64,000 nt of DNA. Origin: CAWJKP01 sp963843465 (lineage in GTDB: Bacteria > Planctomycetota > Planctomycetia > Pirellulales > Thermoguttaceae). The stretch spans positions 2,418,001-2,482,000 of the forward strand of contig CAWJKP010000001.1 in the NCBI GenBank assembly GCA_963843465.1, written 5' to 3'. Each line of letters opens with the position of its first letter. Position 1 is the first letter of the stretch. The translations under genes and the position numbers were made by a program. Positions 38,601 through 49,500 of the stretch are shown in pieces. The notes below the pieces were generated by a model. It searched no databases. It was not told the DNA's origin and was given only the letters and a program-made list of their open reading frames with translations.

Positions 38601-39811
38601 AACTCGTAGAGGACGATCCCCAGGCTGAAAATGTCGCTTCGCCCATCAACGCGATGGCCTTCCCCCCGAGCCTGCTCCGGGCTCATATACGCCGGAGTGC
38701 CGCCAGTGCTTGCCCGCTTGCCCACATCCTCCTCTCGCAGGGCCAACCCGAAATCGGCAACGAACGGCTTGCCGCTGCAATCCAGCAGGATATTGGCCGG
38801 CTTGATGTCCCGATGGACAAGCCCTCGCTTATGGGCATAGTGCAGGGCTTCGGCAACGGTCATTACCAGTTCCACGGTCTCGGCAAACCACAGACGGGTT
38901 TGTTTGATCTTGGCAGCCAGACTGGTTCCGTCGATGAACTTGCAAACGACATAGACCGGAAACTCCTCCGTGGAGCCAACGTCGTACACCGGGACGATGT
39001 TCGGGTGGTCGAGATTGGCGACCGTGCAGGCTTCGGTCAGGTACGGCTGGGCGTCTTGCGGGCGAAGAATGAGCGTGGAATGCGGCACCTTGATGGCGAC
39101 GGGCCGGTGCAACTGCTCGTCGTGGGCCAGATAGACCAGTCCGAAACCGCCCTGGCCCAAGAGCCTTTCCACCCGGTAGCGGCCGATCCGTTCCGGCTGC
39201 TTGGGCAGCGGGGCCTCATCAAACAGGGCGGTCCCCGTGGGTCCATGCTTCTCGGGCTGTCCACTGGCTGCGTTTCGGTCGGCAGCCACCATTCCATCGT
39301 CAATTGCCTGAAGCTGTTTCGCCAGATCGGGATGAATCGCCCCGAAGGCGTCCAGATACTCGGCAGGAGTTGGCCGATCACCGTAGCGGCGTCTGGCGTA
39401 ATACTCGCAAAGGATCAAATCACAGGGGAGTTGTTCGACAGGGCCGAGCAACGGATAGCGGGCAACGTAGTCCGCCAACCGTGGCCGTGGGGGAAGAGAA
39501 AGGCTGCTTTCCGACACATCGGGGCAAGCCGCTTGTGCGTCGATTCCAGCGGGTTGCCTGGCGACCGTTTCCTGCTGGGAAGGTACGCCTGCTGTCTTCC
39601 AACGGCATTCGAGGTCGATGCCGACGAGTTGTACCAAGAGGTTACGCAGCGTTGCCCCGCTCTTGTCCGGCGACTGGGCAGGCAAGAAGTCCTCGATTCG
39701 CGGCTGTTGGCCGGTCTGCCAGACGGCCTCGAATCGGGAGCAAGCATCAGCGATCAATCCCGATTGTCGTTCTGACCGCCGCCCGCCCTGGTCAGCCGAT
39801 TCATCGCCCAT
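35564..39811 (-). CDS. Transmembrane Ser/Thr kinase-STAND NTPase receptor, DGR target (frame ends before variable domain)
   Basis: 1415 residues from ATG 39811 (preferred over 39889, which has a poor leader). In order: ~200-residue N-terminal region; protein kinase ~209-475 (LGQGGFGLVYLA, VAIKVPHS, LVHRDIKPANILL, VADFGLA, GTPAYMSPEQARG), all catalytic residues present; P-loop NTPase of STAND type (IYGPSGCGKSSLVKAG ~568-583, Walker B LIILDQFEQW ~645-654); one transmembrane helix ~965-985 (ILATMLVLASIVGVGI); then HEAT-like helical repeats to ~1380. The C-terminus enters the FGE domain (QGQTMVVIPGPLEFLGGSYQ) and loses frame at 35608-35627 (g7 and a6 runs). Continuation is at 34962-35613. Predicted inside kinase/NTPase, outside variable domain. 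Confidence 0.88.
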   Translation of the reverse strand: MGDESADQGGRRSERQSGLIADACSRFEAVWQTGQQPRIEDFLPAQSPDKSGATLRNLLVQLVGIDLECRWKTAGVPSQQETVARQPAGIDAQAACPDVSESSLSLPPRPRLADYVARYPLLGPVEQLPCDLILCEYYARRRYGDRPTPAEYLDAFGAIHPDLAKQLQAIDDGMVAADRNAASGQPEKHGPTGTALFDEAPLPKQPERIGRYRVERLLGQGGFGLVYLAHDEQLHRPVAIKVPHSTLILRPQDAQPYLTEACTVANLDHPNIVPVYDVGSTEEFPVYVVCKFIDGTSLAAKIKQTRLWFAETVELVMTVAEALHYAHKRGLVHRDIKPANILLDCSGKPFVADFGLALREEDVGKRASTGGTPAYMSPEQARGEGHRVDGRSDIFSLGIVLYELLAGRRPFRADDIAELMDQITTLEPKPLRQTDDTIPKELERICLRALSKRATERYLTAKDLADDLRHFLAEGLYDISSTVPPAQEALAAETKVAADTPPATPTPETPPIKIVPKGLRSFDAEDADFFLELLPGARDREGLPDSIRFWKNRIEEVDADRTFSVGLIYGPSGCGKSSLVKAGLLPRLSHHLIPVYVEATAGETDNRLLRGLRKHCSELAHNLGLKDTLAALRRGEGIPTGKKVLIILDQFEQWLHVQKGEEATELVYALRQCDGGHVQCIVMVRDDFWMAATRFMRSLEIRLVEGENSNAVDLFPLRHAEKVLAAFGRAFGDLPEGSAKATKEQKNFLTHAVQDLAEDGKVVCVRLALFAEMLKGKPWTPATLKEVGGTAGVGVTFLEETFSASTAPPDHRYHQKAARAVLKALLPDSGTDIKGHMRSYAELLAASGYADRPKDFHDLIGILDGEIRLITPTDPEGKEEADPSIVQAGAKYYQLTHDYLVPSLREWLTRKQRETRRGRAELRLAERSTLWNAKPENRYLPAWWEVLNIRLFTRNKDWTDPQRKMMGKAGRVHGIRSGILATMLVLASIVGVGIRHAVVEKQNATRAEGLVDALVHAPITEVPSIVTNLGRYRTWTDPLFKAKFDQAEEGSTQRLNVALALLPVDASQVDYLSKRLLTAAPDQVAVIVARLADHRAKVVPRFWSVLDDANGDADQRLRAACALVAYTPKDPRWKKVGGDLAAKLVTENSLVLGKWLDALRPVSGFLAAPLADMIQAEGISESRKIAACEAVAGFAAYDPTQFQKLEKRLAMPAATSDDQKISLAKQQANMAAALLRMNQYGRMRELLKHSPDPTVRSYLIHRFSPLAIDPKIIWRPLESEKEVSVRRALLLGLGECDPGQLVPAEREAVISQLVQWYRDDPDPGVHGATEWLLRHWKQDQRLKQIEQEWTKDKKQREQRLQHIGQELTTGKAKPQWYVTSQGQTMVVIPGPLEFLGGSYQKRYASPRGLRLQTKI

Positions 39812-39902
39812 CTTCCGTCCCTCGACAGCGAGTAGAATGCTCGAACGGTCCTCAAGAAAGCACGGCGAGATTCCTTCCCTATAGCACATCCGATACCGGC
39901 CC

Positions 39903-40040
39903 TCAAGGGGGTGTCACAAGCTCGCGGCGGCGTTTGGCGTATCCGCCTGGGGGGCCTGACGCCAGGTTTCTTGCCGTTGCCGCCAAATGCGTCGCGGCCT
40001 CAAGACGAGAAACGGCGCTCGATTTGGGGGAGTCAGGCAC
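39903..40040 (-). pseudogene. ECF sigma factor stub (N-terminus only)
   Basis: 45 codons from GTG 40040: VPDSPKSSAVSRLEAATHLA parallels the start of the intact sigma at 51170 (MPDIPPESRIISRLEAATDS). After ~23 codons similarity ends and a stop follows. The start codon sits at the same place in the 196-bp element as in the two intact copies. It was probably deleted when the DGR receptor gene came to lie beside it. Confidence 0.65.
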
Positions 40041-40228
40041 ATCTTGCCTCTCTTACCGGACCGAGGGCTATCCCGCACTCAGGTTGCTCCCGACTCTAGC
40101 CGGAACGGTGGACTCGCGAATCGGGCTGTCTGGACGGGTGGCGGCTCCTGCCCGGCTGGTTTAGTCAGAATCTTGAGCTTTCATCCGACAAAATCCTTCC
40201 GAATCCGGCTTAGACGGATGAACACTCA
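40033..40228. promoter_or_regulatory. 196-bp conserved upstream element, copy 2
   Basis: Same length and boundaries as copy 1 (tcaggcac to gatgaacactca), sharing ttgctcccgactctagccgg, actcgcgaa, cagaatcttgagcttt and gaatccggcttagacggatg. It lies between the sigma stub (-) and the Tyr-rich gene (+). Confidence 0.72.
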
Positions 40229-40270
40229 GCGGAAGCGAGAAGCGGAAACCCAAACACCAGGAGAACGATC

Positions 40271-40627
40271 ATGAGTGCCCGAGTTCTTGCAATGACGATG
40301 GTTGCCGTGTTGAGTCTGTCCGTTTCGCCCGTGTTCGGCCAGTGCTGCGGGAGCGTGGCGACAACCTATGTGCCAGCCGAACCGGCTTACGCGACGTACT
40401 ACGCTCCGACGGCAGCCTACTACGCCACGGCCCCCTACGTTGCTTACTACGCGCCGCCCGTCACCTACACGACGTACTATCCGTCGCCTTACGTGACGTA
40501 CTACGGGCCGACCGTTGTGGCCTATCCCACGTACTACGCGAGGCCGGGTTGGAGCGTGTTCGGCGCGCCGAGGGTCTACGTGGCAGGGCAACCCGTCCGA
40601 AATGTATTGCGTGCCATCACCCCGTAA
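40271..40627 (+). CDS. Secreted tyrosine-rich protein
   Basis: 118 residues, with aggaga 8 bp before the ATG. Signal peptide ARVLAMTMVAVLSLSVSPVFG, then QCCGSVATTYVP and about nine Tyr-Tyr or Tyr-rich units such as TYYAPTAAYYATAPYVAYYA. The composition resembles small secreted or surface proteins of planctomycetes that may cross-link through tyrosines; no enzyme domain. Expression is expected from the conserved element just upstream. Confidence 0.75.
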   Translation: MSARVLAMTMVAVLSLSVSPVFGQCCGSVATTYVPAEPAYATYYAPTAAYYATAPYVAYYAPPVTYTTYYPSPYVTYYGPTVVAYPTYYARPGWSVFGAPRVYVAGQPVRNVLRAITP

Positions 40628-40835
40628 AAGCTGCTTCAGAACTCGGAAGGCAACGTAACCATCCAGGTTGCCCCCAGATCGGGGAAGACTTCCAGAAAAT
40701 TCCCGGCCGGACTTCCGATCCAGGCTGGGAATGTTGCTCTCAACAGAAGGAGCTGTCCCCAAAGCAGGCCGCGATGGCCCAGATCAAGGCGCAACGCGCT
40801 AGCAAGCCGTCCGAACCATGCAACACGTCACGAGA

Positions 40836-41447
40836 TCAATCGCCGGCCCGGTCGAGCAACTGCAACAGGCAGCGGGCCGCCTCGCGTCGCGTTGCGTAGA
40901 CGGTCCTTTCCGTCACTCCGACCGATGCCGCGATCTCGCCCACGCCGAATCCCTCCAACGCCAACCGCAAGATGTTCTGCCGGCGCGGCGGGAACTCGGC
41001 GAGCAGGCGGTCGACCAGGTCGTCCAATTCGGCCTGGCAGGTCTGCTGCTGGGAGTCGCCCGCCAGCCACTGGCAGGCGTCGATGGGCAGGGAGACGCGG
41101 AGGTCCCGCCCCTGGCTCGTGTGCCGCTTCCATTGGTTGCGCACCTTGTTGAGCATGACCGTCACCAGCAGCGGCCAAAGACTCTCGTTTTCGCCCAGGT
41201 CGAACTCGTTGGGACAAACGCCCAAGAGCACGCTCTTCATGGCCGACGCGGCCACGTCGGAAGCCGCCACCCGGACTTGCAGCCGGGGATTCATCCGCGC
41301 ACGCACGAAGCCAACCATGCGGGCGTAATAACGATGGAACAGCGCTCGCTCAGCTTGAGAATTGCCGGCACGGATCTCCGCCAGCAATTGCGGATCGGCA
41401 AGAGACTGGAGTCGCTCGTACGAGGATTGTGCCGCCATAACCAACAC
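40836..41447 (-). CDS. ECF-family RNA polymerase sigma factor (different subgroup)
   Basis: 203 residues. Region 2: ERALFHRYYARMVGFVRARM, LQVRVAASDVAASAMKSVLL; region 4: EFPPRRQNILRLALEGFGVG and EIAASVGVTERTVYATRREA. It is clearly not a close paralogue of the sigma factors at 29734 and 50565 and lacks the 196-bp element. It diverges from the FG-GAP/kinase/CHAT operon across ~195 bp, so it is a good candidate regulator of that operon. Confidence 0.85.
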   Translation of the reverse strand: MLVMAAQSSYERLQSLADPQLLAEIRAGNSQAERALFHRYYARMVGFVRARMNPRLQVRVAASDVAASAMKSVLLGVCPNEFDLGENESLWPLLVTVMLNKVRNQWKRHTSQGRDLRVSLPIDACQWLAGDSQQQTCQAELDDLVDRLLAEFPPRRQNILRLALEGFGVGEIAASVGVTERTVYATRREAARCLLQLLDRAGD

Positions 41448-41529
41448 GCCAACTCACGACCACGGAATCCGAGGGAGGCCAGCGACGCCTATTCTAATCC
41501 CTGGTGAAGGTTCATGCACCCCGACATCC

Positions 41530-41551
41530 CCCAATCTGGTGGGATTGGGGC
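41530..41551. promoter_or_regulatory. Hairpin in the divergent promoter region
   Basis: ccccaat / attgggg arms around ctggtggg, between the ECF sigma gene and the FG-GAP gene. Possibly an operator or leader structure. Confidence 0.4.
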
Positions 41552-41641
41552 TGTGCACCCGACTGGAAAGCGATTAAACTGGGCTTCCGCGACGAGGCTT
41601 CCAGTTCCGTTGATGTCAAGAGACCAGGACTGATCATTCTC

Positions 41642-44589
41642 ATGTCTCTGCGCATCGCCACCCGTCGAATCAACGCATCGCCGGATCGCAAGAGGCCGAG
41701 GACCATGGGCGCGGTCGCCGGGAGTGATCGGTTCTCGGGTTGCCGCGTCTTGCACCTGGAATTGCTGGAGCGGCGGATTCTGCTTGCGCTGGGCGCAGCG
41801 CCCCGGCCAGCACCCTGGCCGATCTGCCCGCCAGCGTTCAGTCGGCCGTCTCATCGGCAATCGGTCAGGACCAGTCTGCATATCACGCGGCATCCGCTGC
41901 GGGAGGCGCAAGCTTGACCAACCCAGCAAACGGCTTCACCGCCCAAGTGCAGCAGTCGGGAGCCTTGCAGGTCTCCACCGGGTCGGACACGTGGGACATG
42001 GCGCTGGCGGGGCTGAGCCTTGGCGGGGCCGTGCAGCCGGTGGGAGCCGCCCAGACCTCGGCTAGCGGCAACCGGGTGGACTGCAACTATGGGACCATCG
42101 ACGAGTGGTTCGTCAACGGCCCGGGCGGACTGGAGCAGGGCTTCAATGTGGCTCCGCTGCCGCAGCAGGCCGCGGGTGCCGCTGGCTCTGCCAGGAGTGC
42201 CACTGGCGCCGCCAGGAGTGCCACTGGCTCCGCCAGTGCCTCGCTGACGTTGGATTTGGCCTTGGGCGGCGACCTGACGGGCACGGTGAACGCGGCGGGG
42301 GACGGACTCACCTTGACCCGGCCGGACGGCTCGGCCGCGCTGAGCTACACGGGGCTCACGGCCTACGACGCCACCGGCAAGTCGTTGCCGGCCTCGCTGG
42401 AAATGCGGACCGAGGGGGGCCGTCAGGAGTTGATGATCCGCGTCAACGATGCCGGGGCCAAGGGCCCGATCACCATCGACCCGTTCGTCCAGGAGGCCAA
42501 GCTCACCGCGTCCGACGGCGCGGTGAACGACAATTTCGGCTGCTCGGTTGCGATCAGCGGCAACACGGTGGTGGTCGGGGCACCCGGCGCAACGGTTGAC
42601 GCAAACAGCGGCCAGGGGGCGGCCTACGTGTTCACGGATTCCGGCTCCGGTTGGACCCAGACCGCCAAGCTCACCGCATCCGATGGCGCGGCGGACGACT
42701 ATTTCGGCTGCTCGGTTTCGATCAGCGGCAACACGGTGGTGGTCGGAGCGTCGCAAGCAACGGTCGGCGCCAACAGCGGGCAAGGGGCGGCCTACGTGTT
42801 CACTGAGCCCGGCTCTGGTTGGGCGAACATGACCCAGACCGCCAAGCTCACCACATCCGATGGCGCGCCGGACGACTATTTCGGCTACTCGGTTTCGATC
42901 AGCGGCGACGCGGTGGCGGTCGGAGCGTACGACTCAACGGTCGGTGCCAACAGCGGGCAAGGGGCGGCCTACGTGTTCACTGAGCCCGGCTCTGGTTGGG
43001 CGAACATGACCCAGACCGCCAAACTCACCGCGTCTGATGGCGCAGCGGGTGATGCGTTCGGCACGTCGGTTTCGATCAGTGGTAACACGGTGGTGGTCGG
43101 AGCGCCCTCAGCCACGGTGGGCACCAACAGCCCCCAGGGGGCGGCGTACGTGTTCACTGAGCCCGGCTCCGGTTGGGCGAACATGACCCAGACCGCCAAG
43201 CTCTCCGCGGCTTACGGCGCCTGGGCCAACTTTTTCGGCAGTTCGGTTTCGATCAGCGGCAACATGGTGGCGGTCGGGGCGCCGAACTACCTCGAAAGCG
43301 GCTTGGGGGCGGCTTACGTCTTCACTGAGCCCGGCTCCGGTTGGGCGAACATGACCCAGACCGCCATGCTCTTCGGGGCTTACGACGCCTGGGACAACTT
43401 TTTCGGCAGTTCGGTTTCGATCAGCGGCAACACGGTGGTGGTCGGAGCGAACGGAGCAACGGTTGACGCTAACAGCAGCCAGGGGGCGGCCTACGTGTTC
43501 ACGCATTCCGGCTCCGGTTGGACCCAGACTGCCAACCTCACCGCGTCCGATGGCGCGGTGGACGACGCGTTCGGCTTTTCGGTTTCCGTCAGCGGCGGCA
43601 CGATGGTGGCCGGAGCGGTCGACGCCAAGATCGGCGCCAACACCGCCCAGGGGGCCGCCTACGTGTTCGGCTCGCCCGCCGTGACAACGACGGCCGTGAC
43701 AACGTCCCGTGCCTCGGTTACCTACGGCACCCCCGTGACCTTCACGGCTACCGTCTCCGCCCAAAGCGGCAGCACCCCGCCCATCGCCGGCAGCGTCGAT
43801 TTCTTCGACACCACGACCGGCGCCGATCTGGGACTCGGCACCTTTGGCAGCAGTACGGGCACGACCTCGACCTGGACATTGACGACCGGCGTGAAGACCT
43901 TCAACGTCACCACCGGGGACACCATCACCGCCAGCTATGCGCCCGCTGCGGGTTTCACTGGCAGCAGCGGCACGACGACCCAGACGGTCACGCCGCTGCC
44001 CCCTCCGCCACCGCCGCCACCACCACCGCCGCCACCACCGCCTAAACCCAGGCCGAGGCCCGTGCGGTCAGTACCGTCCGTTGCTCCGGCGTCGGGGAAC
44101 GGGTCTAGTCCCTCGCCAACGGCAAGAGTGCCGCCGGCCGTCCCCTGGCCGGTCCCACCTGCCGATCCGCACCGCGTGGGAACTCACTTGCCGTCATCTG
44201 CTGCCAGCGACGCCCTGGCGGGAGCCATGGGCAGCGCTGCCCAGGCAGCACTGTTCTTGGCCTTGGGCGAGATCTCGACCCCGCTGGCGACCGCATTCAA
44301 CGTCGGCGACTCACCGCCGGAAGTCTCGTGCTGCGCGGACAACGTGCCCAAGCTTGGCGATCTGTGCGGCCCGCCGAGTGAGCCCAAGAAGGAGGTATCT
44401 GCTCAAGAGAAGAAGCAAGCGAGCGACTGGTGGTTGCTCGTCCCGGCAGTGATCTTGGCCGGTTCGCTCGGCATGTACGCCTGGCGTCGAAGGCGGGACA
44501 AGCTGCGAAAGAAAGTGCTCGACGAGATCATCTCTGCAATTAGCGTTGACAAGCAACCCGGCGGCAAGGGCGAGTTGCCACTGCCTTGA
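41642..44589 (+). CDS. Surface FG-GAP repeat protein with C-terminal anchor, frameshifted near its start
   Basis: ATG 41642. Frame 1 carries the planctomycete signature LHLELLERRILLA; after a cccc run near 41801 the rest continues in a second frame (STLADLPASVQSAVSSAIGQ). Seven FG-GAP repeats follow (coded by ~42500-43675), each with a DxFGxSVSISGNTVVVGA core; then an Ig-like domain (SVTYGTPVTFTATVSAQSGS), a run of 14 prolines, and a single C-terminal helix WWLLVPAVILAGSLGMYAW with a basic tail. FG-GAP units form integrin-type beta-propellers that bind ligands. It is the first gene of the kinase/CHAT operon and a likely exported sensor. Confidence 0.78.
42505..43670 (+). repeat. Seven tandem FG-GAP coding repeats (~140-165 bp)
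   Basis: Units are highly similar at DNA level (for example aacatgacccagaccgccaa recurs between units), suggesting recent expansion and a potential for recombination-driven length change. Confidence 0.8.
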
Positions 44590-44645
44590 CCGGAATGCCC
44601 AGGGAGAACGTCTCACCGCAAGGCGGCGGAGATCGGAGGAACCAA

Positions 44646-46539
44646 ATGACCGCAAACACTACGCAAATCCATCTGACGGACCAATGGCGCGAAATCGCGG
44701 CGGTCGTGGACCGTTATGAAGATGCCGTCGGTGAGCAGTTTCCCGACGTGACGCCCTTCCTGGAGGGCGTTTCGGCGCCCAACCGTACCGCGGCGCTGCT
44801 GGAACTTTTGCAGGTCGAACAGGAACATCGCTGGAAGCGGCGAGAAGGCAAGACGGTTGAGGACTACCTGGCCGCGTATCCCGAGCTGCTCACGTACCAC
44901 GACGCGAAATGGCAACTTGCGCGTTCGGAATGCCGGTTGCGCTGCGGGGCGGGCGATTTCGATTTCCGCAAAAACTTTTCTCGCCGCTTCCCCGACCTTG
45001 AGCTGGAGTGCGACACGCTCGGCGGCGCCGCCACAACCGCCGCGCCGACCCCCGCCGGCCGTTGCAAGAGCTGCCCGCGGGTCAGGCCGCGCCAGATCGG
45101 CCGCTATTGGGTCGAAGCGCGGATCGGCGGAGGAGCGTACGGCGTGGTTTACCGCTGCCGCGATGCGGAATTGGACCGCCTCGTCGCCATCAAGGTCGCG
45201 CGCGATGCGTCCGGCGGCGTTGAGGCGCTGCTGCACGAGGCGCAGAACGTGGCAGGCATGGCCCATCCGAACATTGTCGGCCTGTTGGACTACGGCAAGC
45301 TGGACGACGGCCGCCCCTACATCGTTTACCAATACGTCGCCGGACGGACGCTGGCCGACCGGATCACGGCCCGCGACTATACCCTAGGTGAGGCGATTCG
45401 CTGGACGATCGCGCTGGCCGGCGCCTTGCAGGCGGCGCACCGGCGGCGCATTTATCATCGCGACATCAAACCGGCAAACATCCTCGTCGACGAAGAAGGG
45501 GTGGTGCGGCTGACCGATTTCGGCCTGGCCCGGCGCGACGACCTGTTCTACCGCGACGACCGCGGCGAGCAACTGGGCACGCCCGCTTACATGAGCCCGG
45601 AGCAGGCATCGTCTCACTCGGACTGGGCCGGGCCGGCGTCGGACATCTATTCGCTGGGCGTCGTGCTCTACGAGCTGCTTTGTTTCCGGGTCCCCTTCCG
45701 CGACACGGACCTGAAATTGCTGATCGTGCAGATCAAGGAGCGCACGCCGGAGTCTCCGCGTTCGCTTTATGAGCGTATTCCGGCCGGGGTCGAGGAGGCC
45801 TGTCTCCGCGCGTTGGCCAAGGATCCGGCCAAACGCTTCCGCACGGCGGGCGATTTCGCCCGCGCCTTGCAGACCGCCATCGAACCCCGCTCGCGGCGCG
45901 TATGGCTGGTGGTTGCCGCGGCAGCGGCGTTGGCCATCCTGGGGCTGATTTGCTTCGGACGGCCCGGCCAGAAGCCGTCTGCCACGCCGCCGCCCGGTCC
46001 CCGGCTGCAATTGGAACGCCCGCGGATCAACGTCATCAGCGACCGCGGGGATGAGGTAACGACGAAGAACCTGCCCCATCCCGGTGACAATTTGCAGATC
46101 TTCACTCGACTTAGCAAGAATGCCTATCTGTACGTAATCGTGTTTTTCCGCGGGCAGCAGCCCCGCGTGTTGAAGGGGACGGAAGCGGCCGAGTGTGTGG
46201 TGTATGAATCACCCCACTTGACGGTTCCGCCGCACGACGGCGTCATGGCCGTAGTGATCGGCGCGGAGCGAACCGCTAAGGGCTGGCGCCCTGGCCGCCT
46301 TTACCGGCGAGCGTTTCGATTGGCCGCCGCCTCTTTCGGCCGATCGGTTGAATGCGTTTCCGGCAAGCGCGGTCGACGTGGCCGATATTTCACCGGACAG
46401 CATGGTACGAGGCGGCAGAATAACGCCGTTCGTCTTCCCCGCGGGGTTCAAGAGCAAGCTCGTTGATTTGTTCCCTGAAACGCACTATGCGGTGATGATT
46501 CCCTACTTCGACAAATCGCCGGGTCCTGCCTCGCCGTGA
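44646..46539 (+). CDS. Membrane Ser/Thr protein kinase with C-terminal DUF4384-like domain, frameshifted near the end
   Basis: ATG 44646 with cggagga 7 bp upstream. N-terminal ~150 residues helical; kinase ~155-415 (IGGGAYGVVYRC, VAIKVARD, IYHRDIKPANILV, LTDFGLARR, LGTPAYMSPEQ), all catalytic residues present; transmembrane helix VWLVVAAAAALAILGLICFG; then a DUF4384-type segment NLQIFTRLSKNAYLYVIVFF. Near 46285 the frame changes and the natural C-terminus reads LAAFTGERFDWPPPLSADRL to MIPYFDKSPGPASP, stop 46539. It lies 56 bp after the FG-GAP gene and 36 bp before the CHAT gene. Confidence 0.85.
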
Positions 46540-46575
46540 CTGCTGGTGCGCATCCCTGCGCGGAGGACTCTTGCC

Positions 46576-49500
46576 GTGAGCAGCATCCATTGCCAGACCT
46601 TGGCGGCGTCGGCCTTGGCGCTGTTCCTTGGCCTTGGCTGGCAGGCGGCCGCGCAACCGTCGCGGCTTGAAGAAGCCCGCCATCAGATGGCCTTGGGCTG
46701 CTATCGAGGGGCCGAAGACGCGGCGCGCCGGGCTTTGGGACAGCCACCCGGTGAAACCATGCAGACCAACGTCCGCCAGGAATGGCTCTTATTGCTGGCG
46801 GAGGTCTATTACCACTCGCGACAATACGGCCAGGCCCTCGAACAGTTACACGTGGCCAGGCAGTTATTGGACGACCAGCGCCGGCTTTACCCCAAGCGGG
46901 CGTTTACAACGTTGCGTCTGAAGATAGCCCGTTGGCAGGCGCTGATCGAATTGGCCCAGGCCGCCGCGGGCGCCGCGCCGCCGTCCGGCTTCGTCGGCGA
47001 CGACATCCCCGCGGAAGGGCTTTTGCTGCCCGAGCAAGTCGATCGCTTGGAACTGCTCGTGCTCCGGGCCCAACTTGTCGATCTGCGCGAAGGAAACGCC
47101 GCACCGCCGGATCGGAAACGCCGTTGGGCGCCGCTGCGACAACTGGCCAAAACCTTGTCCGGGCAGACACGGGCACCCGGCAAAATGGCGGAAACCCAGG
47201 CCTCGGTCCTGATCAGCCTGGCTCGCTGTTGGGAAGGGGAAGGGAACCCCGAACAGGCGGTGAGGATCCTTCAGGAAGTCGCCGTTCCGCCGCCGGGGGC
47301 CGCCGTCAATCCCCGCGTCGAGGACCTGCGTGCCGAAGCGGCCCGAATCCTCCACCGCGCCAAGTTGTTCAAGGAGGAAGCCAGCTTTTGGCATGAGGTG
47401 CTGGCGGCCCCAACGCTGCCAACGGGTGAGCCCAACTCTGCCCTGGCCGAGATCGAGCGGCTGAATGTCGCCGCGGGCATCCATTTCGAGCGGGCGGAAA
47501 CGCTCCACCTTGCCGGCGCCGCCGCGGACACCGTCAAGCAGGCACTGGGCGCAAGCGAGAAGTGCTGCCTGAATGCCCTCAATCTCAACCCTGCCTGGGC
47601 CCTCAAGCGTAACAGGGAATTGTCCGCCAATCTCCCACAAAAGGCCGAACTTTGCGCGGTCTTGACGGTCTCGCTGCAAGGCTTGCTGCGAATCCGCCTC
47701 ACGCCGCAAGAGTGGAACAAGAGACTGGCATATTCGCTTGACGAGAACGACTTCCTTCGCGCCCACGAGCTTTACAGTCTCCTGAGAGCCATGCGGATCG
47801 AAAATGACCCGTTGGTACACCATCTCGAAGCCACGCTCGGCGCCGAATACCTTCGCGTGGCGGATGCTCGCAATGCCAAGGAGCCTCTCGCCAAAGCATA
47901 CGAATTCTTCAAAGCGTATCCGCTGGCGCCGCCGGCGATGCGGGTCCAACTGCTGGTGCGGCTGGCGGAGACCGATCGTCTTGAAGGTTGTGCAGCATGC
48001 TATAACGCGGCGGAAAACAAACTGAAAGAGGCGGACGGCTGCTACGTCAGAGCCGGCCTGAAGGACGAAAACCTTCGGCAGTGGATCGAGGTCCATCGGG
48101 GCCGATTAGCGGCCACGCGAGGCCGCTTTTCGGAGGCCAAAGTCCGCTACGATCAAGTGGTCCGCTGGGCCAAAGCGGCAGGGAACGAGGCGGCCGACGT
48201 TGGCAGCATGGCCCAGCTCGGCCTGGCCATGCTCTACAAAGGCTTCGGCAAGCTCACGTGGGCCGAGGCGGAATGCCACGCGGTGATTGAACGTATGGAG
48301 CTGCGAACCCCGGCCGCTCTTGATGAACAGGCCCTCGTACCGTACCACGTTGCGCTGGCAGGCATCCTCATTCTCGAAGGAAAGCTCAGCCCCGCCCAGG
48401 CGGAGGTCAACGCCGCGCAGCGGCTGTCCGAGAACACCGTCGGTCGCAAGACTCCCCTGGGCTGCGAACTGCGGCATCTCGCAGCCATGCTCGATTTCCT
48501 GCGTTGCAAGTCCGAACCTCACAAGGTGCTCGCTGCAACAGACATCGCCAAGGACGCGGAGAAATCCTGGCTGGAACTGCTGGCCTTGTACAAGGACAAT
48601 GGTGATCGACCCGGCGAAGCGCGAACATGCCTCTACCTATCGCAGCTTTGCTTCTTGCGCTGGCAACAGCAGGCCCTGCGCAACGCCAGCGATCATGAGA
48701 CGTACAAACTAAATCTGAAGGACTATGGGCGGAGGCTCAAGGACCTGAATGCTGCGGAGTCGAACTACAACAGGGACGTTGAGAATCAACGCGCGTCATT
48801 TCCTGACCTGCAAGAACGCTGGAATGACCTGCACAAGAAACACGAAGACCTCGAGCGACTCGAGCAAAACTTGCACAGACTGCAAGACAAACTGCTGGCG
48901 GGGTACGACTTGCTGTTGAGCGAGAGCGTCCCCGCTCGCGCCTCGCACGGCGCGATTGGTTCGTCCTCTGCCGACGCGACAAGTGGCCAGCGCAAGGAGC
49001 GCGAACCCAAGGAGCTCACCAGTGCCGACGAATGGGTCGGACGGGCGGCGCAAATCCTCAAGGATTCGTCGCTGTTCAATCTCAAGTACCTCACGCTTTG
49101 CCATCGGGCCGCGGTCCTCCACGCCCGTGCCGCATGGAATCGGGAGCCGAAACTGGACGACGAGGCCCGGGCCCGCCTCGAGGAAGCGGTGGCACTGCTG
49201 GAACTCCCGGGGGCAAGCCTCTCCGAAGGCGGCGTCGCCCGGGCCGAGTTCCTCTCCCAATACAGCCAGGCATTCGATCAACTGATCGAGTGGCACTACC
49301 AGCACCACAACCGGCTGAGAGCCCTGGCCTATGCCGAATTGTGCCGCAATCGGACCTTGCTCGACTCGCTGCGTGCCGGCGGCGACGATGGCCGGCAGGG
49401 GCGAGTCCCGGCAAGACGCTCACCGGATCAGGCCGGACTTGGCGAAGTCCTCACTGTCGAAAACGTGGAGTCCATGCTCAACGAGCGTATCCGCCGCAAG

